Source: DATJPD01 sp036394195
GTDB lineage: Bacteria; Pseudomonadota; Alphaproteobacteria; CACIAM-22H2
Length of the DNA stretch: 11,743 bases
Direction: 5' to 3'
NCBI GenBank assembly: GCA_036394195.1
Contig: DASWFO010000014.1
Location: 1 to 11,743 of the forward strand
Shown here: positions 1-6,315 of the stretch, piece by piece
Position numbering within the stretch: position 1 is the stretch's first letter
Layout of the letters: each line of letters opens with the position of its first letter
Notes under the pieces: model-generated
Databases searched by the model: none
What the model was told of the DNA's origin: nothing
Seen by the model: the letters and a program-made list of their open reading frames with translations, nothing else
Position numbers and translations under genes: made by a program

Positions 1-10
1 CGTCTAAACG

Positions 11-625
11 TCATTCCGCGGCGCTCGAGTTGGCACCGCCGATCCAGCGCGCGATGGTCTGAAACATCCGCTTGGCCAGACGGAACAGCCGGGGCAGCAG
101 CCAGATCAGCAGCGCCATGAACAGCGCCAGCAGGACCAGCAGCACGACGGGATGCGTGAGCGCCACCCACAGAATCGCCACGGCGGCGAGATCTTCGCCG
201 AGCGAAGCGGCCACCGCCGCGAACGGCAGCGGCAGCATCGCCAGCGCGAACCGCGAGCCGGCTTTCGCGAAATGGGTGCCCGCCGCCACCGAGCCGCCGA
301 TCAGGGCGGCCGCCAGTGCCCACTCGGGATCGACGCCGGCGACCGATGCGGCCGCCAGCACGGCGCCCGCCGGGATGCGGATGAATGTGTGCAGCGCGTT
401 CCACGCCGTGCTGACCACCGGGATCTTGTCGGCGAAGAATTCGAGCCCGTACATGAAGGCTGCGGCGCTCAGCACGATCGGCGAGCCCAGGACCTGCAGG
501 TGGGGCGACAGGGCGACCCAGCCGAGATCCTGCAGGACGCCCAGGGTCAGAACCGCCGCGTAGAGGTTCAGGCCGCTGGCCCAGCCGGCGCCGAGGCTCA
601 GCGCGATGACGGAAATGGGGTCCAT
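11..625 (-). CDS. DUF4126 family membrane protein
   Basis: This 204-residue, very hydrophobic protein matches the DUF4126 family, whose function is not known. The recognisable family signatures are the N-terminal stretch with GAGWASGLNLYAAV (about 11-24), the EFFADKIPVV segment followed by W-N-A-L-H-T-F-I-R (about 62-83), and the THFAKAGSR segment (about 117-125). Membrane segments are likely at about 4-32, 48-62, 86-117, 128-153 and 158-180, and the tail is basic (RLFRLAKR). The reading frame stays open upstream to 772. I chose the ATG at 623-625 because homology-like sequence starts there and the upstream part is arginine- and proline-rich and would overlap the divergent gene at 691. It is transcribed away from the TAXI gene, and an inverted repeat lies 11 bases upstream of its start. 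The role is unknown; the family assignment is fairly secure. Confidence 0.88.
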   Translation of the reverse strand: MDPISVIALSLGAGWASGLNLYAAVLTLGVLQDLGWVALSPHLQVLGSPIVLSAAAFMYGLEFFADKIPVVSTAWNALHTFIRIPAGAVLAAASVAGVDPEWALAAALIGGSVAAGTHFAKAGSRFALAMLPLPFAAVAASLGEDLAAVAILWVALTHPVVLLVLLALFMALLIWLLPRLFRLAKRMFQTIARWIGGANSSAAE

Positions 626-636
626 AGCTGCTCTGT

Positions 637-657
637 GTTCGGCTATTGTAGCCGAAC
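637..657. repeat. Perfect 9-3-9 inverted repeat in divergent promoter region
   Basis: The arms GTTCGGCTA (637-645) and TAGCCGAAC (649-657) are perfect reverse complements around the three bases TTG. The repeat fills the centre of the 65-base gap between the DUF4126 start (625) and the TAXI start (691). Position and symmetry fit an operator for a dimeric regulator that controls both divergent genes. A stem-loop in the leader of either transcript is also possible. No regulator gene is adjacent, and no second copy was noticed in the window. Confidence 0.6.
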
Positions 658-690
658 CGACGGCACCAAGCTCCTCCCTCGGACGACGAT

Positions 691-1989
691 ATGCGCGATA
701 TCCTGAAAGTTTACGGACCGGCCATCCTCCTGATCGTGGTCCTGTTCGCGGTGGCCATCCGGTTCGTGGCACCGCCGCCGCCCAAGGTGCTCCGCCTCGC
801 CGCCGGGGCCACCGACGGCTATTACCAATCGATCGGCAAGCGATACGAGGCCGTCATGGAGCCGGAAGGGCTCGACGACGTCATCGTCATCGATACCGAA
901 GGCTCAATCGACAACCTGCATCTGTTGAGCGAGCACCCCGAGAAGGTGGACGTGGCGCTGGTGCAGGGCGGCCTCGCCTCGGAGGTCGACAGCAAGAACC
1001 TCGTGGCGATCGCCGGCGTTTTCTACGAGCCGGTGTGGGTGCTGGTCCGCAACGGCGTGCGCGCCGCCCGCCTGTCCGACCTCAAGGGCCGCCGCATCGC
1101 CATCGGTCCCGAGGGCAGCGGCACGCGCGTGCTGGCAACGCAGCTCCTGGCCGCGAACGACATCGACGGCGATTCCGCAACGCTGGCCAGCCTCGGCACC
1201 GGCCATGCGCTGAAGGCCCTCGATGACGGAGAGATCGACGCGGCGTTCTTCGTGGCATCCGAGCCGTCGCACGCCATGACCGACCTGTTGACCCGCAAGC
1301 GGGCCCGCATCCTCCCCTTCGACCAGGCGGAGGCGTACCGCATGAAGTTCGGCTTCCTCACGCCGGTGCAGCTGCCCAAAGGCGCAGTGAGCCTGGCGGC
1401 CAATGTCCCGCCGGTGGACATCACCCTGCTGGCGCCCACCGGCATGCTGGTGGCGCGCGAGGACATTCATCCGGCCCTGGTCAATCTGCTGCTGCGCGCC
1501 GCGCGCGAGATCGAAAGCGGCCGCCAGCTCTTTGCCGCGGCCGGCACGTTCCCCATGGGCAAGAATCTCGATTTCCCGCTGCATCCCGACGCGCAGCGCT
1601 ATTTCGACCGCGGACCCTCCCTGGTCTACCGCTACCTTCCGTTCTGGATTGCGGTGTGGATCGAGCGGGCCACCATCCTCGCCATCCCACTGCTGACCAT
1701 GGTGCCGATCATCCGCCTGGCCCCGCCCGCCTATCGCTGGCAGGTGCAGCGGAAGATCTATCGCTGGTACACGCGGCTCCGGCACATCGAGAATCGCGCC
1801 GACACCGCGAAGACGGCGGAGGAGCGCCGCACGCTGCTGCACGAGCTGGATGGCATAGAGCCCTATCTGCTGCGGCTCAAGGTGCCGATCTCCTACGCGC
1901 AGCAGCTCTACGATCTGCGGCAGCACGTCGATTTCGTGCGCGCCCGGCTGCAAGGCGCGGACAACGCGCAGCAGCAGGCGGCGCAATGA
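691..1989 (+). CDS. TAXI family TRAP transporter solute-binding protein, membrane anchored
   Basis: This 432-residue protein has the TAXI (TRAP-associated extracytoplasmic immunogenic) fold, related to NMT1-like binding proteins. Visible signatures are LRLAAGATDGYYQSIGKRYE (about 35-53), DTEGSIDNLHLL (68-79), VDVALVQGG (86-94) and the GRRIAIGPEGSGTR motif (133-146). Residues 9-27 form an N-terminal membrane segment without an obvious cleavage site. A second membrane segment lies at about 317-343 (FWIAVWIERATILAIPLLTM). It is followed by a basic, helical tail of about 85 residues, probably cytoplasmic. The classic family member is a freely secreted periplasmic protein, so the double anchor is notable. 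No TRAP permease (DctM/DctQ type) gene is nearby, so it may be an orphan sensor or ligand-capture protein. The start ATG at 691 is preceded only by a weak GGA. Ligand unknown. Confidence 0.88.
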   Translation: MRDILKVYGPAILLIVVLFAVAIRFVAPPPPKVLRLAAGATDGYYQSIGKRYEAVMEPEGLDDVIVIDTEGSIDNLHLLSEHPEKVDVALVQGGLASEVDSKNLVAIAGVFYEPVWVLVRNGVRAARLSDLKGRRIAIGPEGSGTRVLATQLLAANDIDGDSATLASLGTGHALKALDDGEIDAAFFVASEPSHAMTDLLTRKRARILPFDQAEAYRMKFGFLTPVQLPKGAVSLAANVPPVDITLLAPTGMLVAREDIHPALVNLLLRAAREIESGRQLFAAAGTFPMGKNLDFPLHPDAQRYFDRGPSLVYRYLPFWIAVWIERATILAIPLLTMVPIIRLAPPAYRWQVQRKIYRWYTRLRHIENRADTAKTAEERRTLLHELDGIEPYLLRLKVPISYAQQLYDLRQHVDFVRARLQGADNAQQQAAQ

Positions 1990-2036
1990 CGCTCGCCAGC
2001 GAACTCGTCTTCGACGCGCGTGTCACGGATTGGTGA
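1986..2036 (+). pseudogene. Possible N-terminal remnant of a DUF3237 gene
   Basis: An ATG overlaps the TAXI stop codon (ATGA) and opens a 16-codon frame, MTLASELVFDARVTDW, ending at TGA 2034-2036. It resembles the usual beginning of DUF3237 proteins (M-x-L-x-x-E-x-x-F-x-A-R-V). The ATGA overlap is the typical coupling of a real downstream gene in an operon, which suggests that an intact gene once followed the TAXI gene. The frame stops where the inverted second piece (2023-2121, minus strand) overlaps it. The resemblance rests on a very short stretch, so this piece alone is weak evidence. Confidence 0.4.
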
Positions 2037-2121
2037 CGCGGATCAGAATCCCGTCGTCGGTCTTGACCGCGTACGGCGCGGTGAGCTCGGTCACGCCGTC
2101 GGGCCGGATAACCTGCGCGCC
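2023..2121 (-). pseudogene. Inverted internal fragment of a DUF3237 gene
   Basis: On the minus strand, directly after the merR stop codon and in the same frame, 32 codons read GAQVIRPDGVTEL... KTDDGILIRVTNP and then stop at 2023-2025. DUF3237 proteins carry a central segment of the form WQ-V-x-RPDGV-x-EL-x-A-x-Y-x-x-x-TDDGALIYV-x-N, which matches closely. There is no start codon, N-terminal half or C-terminal half, so this is a relic. It is oriented opposite to the likely N-terminal remnant at 1986. Short inverted sequences (GTCAC at 2022-2026, GTGAC at 2033-2037) sit at the junction. I infer a deletion and inversion connected with arrival of the merR cassette. Confidence 0.55.
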
Positions 2122-2523
2122 TCAGCTCGAGAGCGTGTCGATCAGCGGGCAGCCCGGTCGCCGGCCCGAAGCGCACTCCCGAACCGCCTGCGCCAGGGTG
2201 CGCTCCATCGCCCTGAGATCGGCGATTTTCGCGCGGACATCGGTGAGGTGCTTTGCGGCAACGCCGCGCACTTGCGCGCATGAACCCGAACCCGGCCCGG
2301 CAAGGCCGAGGAGGGCGCGAACTTCGCTGAGCGTGAAGCCGAGCTGCCGCGCCCGACGGATGAAAAAAAGCCGCCTCACGTCCGCGGCGCCATACAGGCG
2401 ATATCGGCTGCGGGTCCGGCGCGGCTTCGGAAGCAGATCGATGCGCTCGTAATAACGGATCGTCTCGATGTTGCATCCGCTCTTCCGCGACAACTCGCCG
2501 ATCGCGATGTCAGGCTGCTCCAT
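2122..2523 (-). CDS. merR: MerR family mercury/divalent-metal-responsive regulator
   Basis: This 133-residue protein is a MerR-type activator-repressor that twists the promoter DNA when metal binds. The winged helix-turn-helix is at about 6-45 (IGELSRKSGCNIETIRYYER; SRYRLYG), followed by the second helical pair (RARQLGFTLSEVRALLGL, 57-74) and the long dimerisation helix (about 86-117). The three mercury ligands of MerR are present as C82, C117 and C125, in SGSCAQV, VRECAS and PGCPLI. Cysteine at 82, rather than serine, is the hallmark of the +2 ion sensors MerR and ZntR. The loop between the last two cysteines has seven residues (CASGRRPGC), as in CueR, against eight in Tn501/Tn21 MerR. The frame is open up to 2649, but the ATG at 2521-2523 starts at the conserved N-terminus and leaves the operator upstream free. 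It is divergent from merT. Confidence 0.88.
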   Translation of the reverse strand: MEQPDIAIGELSRKSGCNIETIRYYERIDLLPKPRRTRSRYRLYGAADVRRLFFIRRARQLGFTLSEVRALLGLAGPGSGSCAQVRGVAAKHLTDVRAKIADLRAMERTLAQAVRECASGRRPGCPLIDTLSS

Positions 2524-2545
2524 GAGTCGGCCGTCTCCAAAACGC

Positions 2546-2576
2546 TTGAGTCTGTAGTCGCTACAGACTGTAGGCT
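2546..2576 (+). promoter_or_regulatory. MerR-type merT promoter with 19-base spacer and operator dyad
   Basis: A -35 element TTGAGT (2546-2551) and a -10 element TAGGCT (2571-2576) are separated by 19 bases, the overlong spacer that MerR-family activators need. Within the spacer lies a perfect dyad, AGTCTGTAG (2549-2557) and CTACAGACT (2561-2569), with three bases between the arms. This is the layout of merOP, zntA and copA promoters. It points toward merT (start 2606) and lies 22 bases upstream of the merR start, so MerR very likely controls both directions. Confidence 0.85.
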
Positions 2577-2605
2577 GCGCCCATTCAACCCTCAAGAGGT
2601 CGGCC

Positions 2606-2959
2606 ATGGCGAATGTGACGACGTCCCGGCTTACGGCTTTTCTCCTCACTCTAACCGGTACCGCGGCGGCGTTCGGTGTCGCGTCGTGCTGCGCGTTGCC
2701 GCTGATCCTTTACGGCCTGGGGATCGGCAGCGCGGGGCTTGCCGGGATAGCCGTCTTGGCGACTCCCTTCCGGACACCCTTGTTGATCGCCGCGGCGGCA
2801 TGCCTGTTGGCCGGCGCCGCTGTTCTGTGGCATCAGCGGCGGAACGCGGCGCGTTGCGGGCCGGGCGAAGCTTGCGCCCGACCTGCCGCGCCGAACCTGA
2901 CGGTCTTCGGGTTGGCGGTCGGGTTGGTGCTGCTCGTCCTCGGTTATGTCTATGTCTGA
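2606..2959 (+). CDS. merT: MerT-like mercuric ion transport protein
   Basis: This 117-residue inner-membrane protein resembles MerT, which moves Hg(II) into the cytoplasm. Three membrane segments are likely, at about 11-40, 46-75 and 97-117. The paired cysteines C28-C29 in ASCCALPLIL sit in the first segment, as in MerT SACCLGPLVL. The cytoplasmic loop has C84 and C90 in CGPGEAC, with the same spacing as CKPGEVC of Tn501 MerT. An AGAGG ribosome site (2595-2599) lies six bases before the ATG. The gene is the first under the MerR-type promoter and overlaps the next gene by up to 14 bases. There is no merP upstream or downstream, so it may work without the periplasmic carrier. Other metals cannot be excluded, but the cysteine pattern favours mercury. 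Confidence 0.85.
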   Translation: MANVTTSRLTAFLLTLTGTAAAFGVASCCALPLILYGLGIGSAGLAGIAVLATPFRTPLLIAAAACLLAGAAVLWHQRRNAARCGPGEACARPAAPNLTVFGLAVGLVLLVLGYVYV

Positions 2960-3167
2960 CGCCCACGTGAAACTGGACTCAACCATCACCTGCCCGGCTT
3001 GCGGCACCGCCAAAGTCGAAACGATGCCGACCGACGCCTGCCAGTTCTTCTATGAATGCACGGGCTGCGGCCGCCTGCTTCGTCCCAAGGACGGCGATTG
3101 CTGCGTCTTCTGCTCCTACGGGTCCGTTCCGTGTCCACCGAAACAGGACGCGGGCAGTCGAGCCTAA
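2946..3167 (+). CDS. GDCCVxC-family small cysteine-rich protein
   Basis: This 73-residue protein contains nine cysteines and matches the small family named for its GDCCVxC motif; some relatives have selenocysteine in that motif. Its order is CPAC (16-19), C32, CTGC (38-41), the GDCCVFC signature (50-56) and SYGSVPCPP (57-65). The two CxxC pairs look like a zinc ribbon or metal knuckle, and the vicinal CC could bind soft metals. The first ATG (2946) and a second (2952) are both possible; the second gives an eight-base overlap with the merT stop. Translational coupling to merT is likely, and no separate ribosome site is clear. The biochemical role of the family is not established to my knowledge. 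Its place directly behind merT suggests cytoplasmic mercury or metal handling. No transmembrane segment is present. Confidence 0.82.
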   Translation: MSMSDAHVKLDSTITCPACGTAKVETMPTDACQFFYECTGCGRLLRPKDGDCCVFCSYGSVPCPPKQDAGSRA

Positions 3168-6100
3168 TCCTCGAGCGACACCAGCGAGGCGTTGCCGCCG
3201 GCCGCGGTCGTATTGATGGTCAGGGTCCGCTCGGTCGCGAAGCGCGGCAGGTAGTGCGGCCCGCCGGCCTTCGGGCCGGTGCCGGAGAGCCGTTCGCCGC
3301 CGAACGGCTGCACCCCGACCACGGCGCCGATGACGTTGCGATTCACGTAGATGTTGCCGACCCGCGCCCGGGCGCAGATCCGCTCCACCGTCGCATCGAT
3401 GCGGCTGTGGATGCCGAGGGTCAACCCATAGCCCGTCGCGTTGATCGCATCGACAACGGCGTCGAGCCGGTCGCCGGCGAAGCGCACGACATGCATCACC
3501 GGCCCGAATACCTCCCGCTTCAGCACGTCGATCGAGTCGAGCCCGAACGCGACCGGCGCCACGAACTCGCCCGGCGGCAGATCGGCGGGCAAGCCGCCCT
3601 CGTAGATCGGCCGCATGGACGCCCGCAGGCGCTGGATGTGAGCCTCCAGCATGTCGCACGCGCGGCGGTCGATCACCGGGCCGATATCGGTCGACAGGCG
3701 CCACGGATCGCCCAGCCTCAACTCGGCCATGGCCCCGGCGAGCATGCGTTCGACCTTGTCGGCGATCTCCTCCTGCAGGAACAGAACGCGCAGCGCCGAG
3801 CAACGCTGGCCGGCGCTGTCGAAGGCGGAGGCCAACGCGTCGGCCACCACCTGCTCGGGCAACGCCGATGAATCGACGATGATCGCGTTCTGCCCACCGG
3901 TCTCGGCGATCAAGGTGGCGATCGGCGCCGCGCGCGCCGCCAGTGCCCGGTTGATCGACCACGCCGTCTCGGTCGACCCCGTGAACACGACGCCAGCCAC
4001 GCGCGGGTCCTGGACCAGCCGGGCGCCGACATCGCCCGGGCCGGGGAGCAGGTGAAGGGCGCCGTCGTCGACCCCGGCGTCGAGGAGCAGCCGCACGGCT
4101 TCGGCCCCGATCAGCGGCGTCTGCCCGGCGGGCTTCGCGATCACGGCATTTCCGGCCGCAAGCGCCGCCGCGATCTGGCCGGTGAAGATCGACAGGGGAA
4201 AATTCCACGGGCTGATGCAAACGAAGACGCCGCGACCGCGTAGCGCCAGCGTGTTCTTCTCGCCGGTCGGGCCAGGCAACGCCAGGTCGACCCCGAACAG
4301 CCGGCGGGCCTCGGCCGCGTAGTAGCGCAGGAAATCCACCGCTTCGCGCAGCTCCGAGACGGCGTTCGGAATCGTCCGCCCCGCTTCGCCGACGATCCGA
4401 GCCACCAGGCGGCCGCGGTTATGCTCGAACAGATCGGCTGCCCGCTCCAAGGCCGCCGCCCGTTCGGCGACCGGCCGCTGCTCCCAGTCCGGTTGCGCAG
4501 TGCCGGCACGAGAGAGAGCCGCTTCGACGTGATCGGCCGCCGCCTCGACCACCTCGCCGATGACGCGGTCGAGATTGGCCGGCTCCCGCCGCTCGGCGCG
4601 CCGGCCATCGAGGCTCTGGCCGCCGACGACCGGTGCCGCCCGCCACGGCTCGGCCCGGGCCTGCTCCAGTTCGGCCGCAAGTGCCGTCAACGCGTTCACG
4701 TCGCTGAAATCGAGACCGGCGCTGTTGCGCCGGGCCTCGCCGAAGAGCTGCGACGGCAGGGAAATCCTGGGATGCGGCGTGGCGCCGCGCGTCGCCAGCG
4801 CCTCGAACGGATCTTCGACGACCTTGGCCAGCGGGGTCGCCGGATCGGACACCTTGTGGACAAACGACGTGTTCGCGCCGTTCTCGAGCAGCCGGCGCAC
4901 GAGGTACGGCAGCAGATCCTCGTGGCTGCCGACCGGGCAATAGATACGGCAGGCGTGGCGAGGCGCCAGCAGATCCGCCGCGACGCCGTGCAGCGCCTCG
5001 CCCATGCCGTGCAGGCGCTGAAATTCGAAGGCGCGCTCCGGGCCTGCCATGTGATGCACCGCCGCAAGCGTATGGGCGTTGTGGGTGGCGAATTGCGGAT
5101 AGATCAGATCGCCGGCAGCCAGCAGCCGCCGAGCGGCGGCGATATACGACAGGTCGGTCCAGCTCTTGCGTGTGAAGACCGGATAGCCGGCGAGGCCGCG
5201 TTCCTGCGCCCGCTTGATCTCGGCATCCCAATAAGCGCCCTTGACCAGCCGCACCATCAGGCGCCGGTTGCGCCGCCGGGCCAGCGCCACGAGCCAGTCG
5301 ATCAGCGGCAGAGCGCGCTTCTGATACGCCTGGACCGCGAGGCCGAAGCCATCCCAGTCCGCCAACGACGGTTGTAGGGCGACGGCCTCGATCACATCGA
5401 GCGACAGGTCGAGGCGATCGGCCTCCTCGGCATCGATCGTGAGGCCGATATTCCAGTGCCGGGCGGCCTCGGCAAGCTCCTGCAGCTGCGGGACTAGCTC
5501 GCTCATCACACGGCCGCGCTGCGCGAACTCAAAGCGCGGATGCAGCGCCGACAGCTTGATCGAAATGCCGGGCCCCTCGACCGGCCCGCGCCCACCCGCG
5601 CTTTGCCCGATCGCGGCGATCGCCCGCAGATAAGCGTCGGTGTAGCGCGCCGCATCTTCCGCCGTGCGCGCGGCTTCGCCGAGCATGTCGAAAGAGTGGC
5701 GCCATCCCTCCTGCCGCTGCTGAGCGGCGCGGTCGAGCGCCTCCTCGATCGTGCGGCCCATGACGAACTGCCGGCCCAGGATGCGCATCGCGCCGGCCAT
5801 TGCCTGCCGCATCACCGGCTCGCTCTGGCGGCTCACGATATGGCGCAACGCGGCGGCGAGGCCGGCTTGCGAGATATCTTCTTCACGAAGCAGCCGTCCA
5901 GTGAGCGCCAAGCCCCAGGTGGCGGCATTGACCAGGACCGACGAGCTGCCGCCGACGTGCTTCTCCCAATCGCCGGCCCCGAGCTTGTCGCGGATCAGAC
6001 GGTTGGCGGTCTCGGCGTCGGGGATCCGCAGGAGCGCCTCGGCCAGGCACATGAGCGCGATGCCCTCGGCGGTGTTGAGCTGGTATTCTTGAAGCAGCGT

Positions 6101-6304
6101 CTCGATGCCGAGCCCGGGTGCCGGCCGGGCCCGCACCTCGGTCACCAGCCGCGTCGCGGCGGCCGTGATCTGCGCCCGATCCGCTGCACCAAGCGCCGCC
6201 GCTGCCGCCGCGGTCCGCACGGTCTCCCCTTCATCGGCCACGAACGCGTCACGGATCCGCTGCCGTCCGGCATCAGGTTTCGGAAGCGGCTCGTCGAAGA
6301 CCAT
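3164..6304 (-). CDS. putA: Bifunctional proline dehydrogenase / L-glutamate gamma-semialdehyde dehydrogenase PutA
   Basis: PutA oxidises proline to pyrroline-5-carboxylate with FAD and then to glutamate with NAD+. The protein has 1046 residues. The proline dehydrogenase barrel (about 200-485) shows GPGISIKLSALHP (244-256), TIDAEEADR (289-297), RLVKGAYWD (352-360), FATHNAHTL (405-413) and the substrate-carboxylate arginines in YLVRRLLENGANTSF (467-481). The aldehyde dehydrogenase part (about 555-1035) has the PWNF motif (N701), glutamate E801 in ETGGQN and the catalytic C835 in GQRCSA. It begins without the ribbon-helix-helix of trifunctional PutAs, so it should not be its own repressor. It ends soon after the dehydrogenase, like short type A forms. 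It starts 11 bases after the amidohydrolase stop, so it is the last gene of that operon. The TAG stop overlaps the TAA of the convergent gene. All visible catalytic residues are intact. Confidence 0.96.
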   Translation of the reverse strand: MVFDEPLPKPDAGRQRIRDAFVADEGETVRTAAAAAALGAADRAQITAAATRLVTEVRARPAPGLGIETLLQEYQLNTAEGIALMCLAEALLRIPDAETANRLIRDKLGAGDWEKHVGGSSSVLVNAATWGLALTGRLLREEDISQAGLAAALRHIVSRQSEPVMRQAMAGAMRILGRQFVMGRTIEEALDRAAQQRQEGWRHSFDMLGEAARTAEDAARYTDAYLRAIAAIGQSAGGRGPVEGPGISIKLSALHPRFEFAQRGRVMSELVPQLQELAEAARHWNIGLTIDAEEADRLDLSLDVIEAVALQPSLADWDGFGLAVQAYQKRALPLIDWLVALARRRNRRLMVRLVKGAYWDAEIKRAQERGLAGYPVFTRKSWTDLSYIAAARRLLAAGDLIYPQFATHNAHTLAAVHHMAGPERAFEFQRLHGMGEALHGVAADLLAPRHACRIYCPVGSHEDLLPYLVRRLLENGANTSFVHKVSDPATPLAKVVEDPFEALATRGATPHPRISLPSQLFGEARRNSAGLDFSDVNALTALAAELEQARAEPWRAAPVVGGQSLDGRRAERREPANLDRVIGEVVEAAADHVEAALSRAGTAQPDWEQRPVAERAAALERAADLFEHNRGRLVARIVGEAGRTIPNAVSELREAVDFLRYYAAEARRLFGVDLALPGPTGEKNTLALRGRGVFVCISPWNFPLSIFTGQIAAALAAGNAVIAKPAGQTPLIGAEAVRLLLDAGVDDGALHLLPGPGDVGARLVQDPRVAGVVFTGSTETAWSINRALAARAAPIATLIAETGGQNAIIVDSSALPEQVVADALASAFDSAGQRCSALRVLFLQEEIADKVERMLAGAMAELRLGDPWRLSTDIGPVIDRRACDMLEAHIQRLRASMRPIYEGGLPADLPPGEFVAPVAFGLDSIDVLKREVFGPVMHVVRFAGDRLDAVVDAINATGYGLTLGIHSRIDATVERICARARVGNIYVNRNVIGAVVGVQPFGGERLSGTGPKAGGPHYLPRFATERTLTINTTAAGGNASLVSLED

Positions 6305-6315
6305 GGCACCCGGCG

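Noticed and set aside
626..772. Longer start of the DUF4126 gene
   Set aside because: The extension overlaps the divergent TAXI gene and is Arg/Pro-rich without family similarity; the ATG at 625 fits the family N-terminus.
904..1986. Open frame of 360 codons antisense to the TAXI gene
   Set aside because: No family motif and low-complexity composition; the plus strand carries an unmistakable TAXI protein.
2524..2649. Longer merR start
   Set aside because: The extra 42 residues would run through the operator and promoter region and match nothing in MerR proteins.
2946..3167. Selenoprotein form of the GDCCVxC gene
   Set aside because: All motif positions are cysteine codons and there is no in-frame TGA in the motif.
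2106..3170. mer cassette as a transposon or integron cassette
   Set aside because: No transposase, resolvase, terminal inverted repeats or target duplication could be found at either edge, although the DUF3237 relic suggests that something was inserted.
2979..4220. Open frame of 413 codons on the minus strand within putA, in another frame
   Set aside because: Arg- and Ala-rich shadow of putA; the putA frame has all catalytic motifs.
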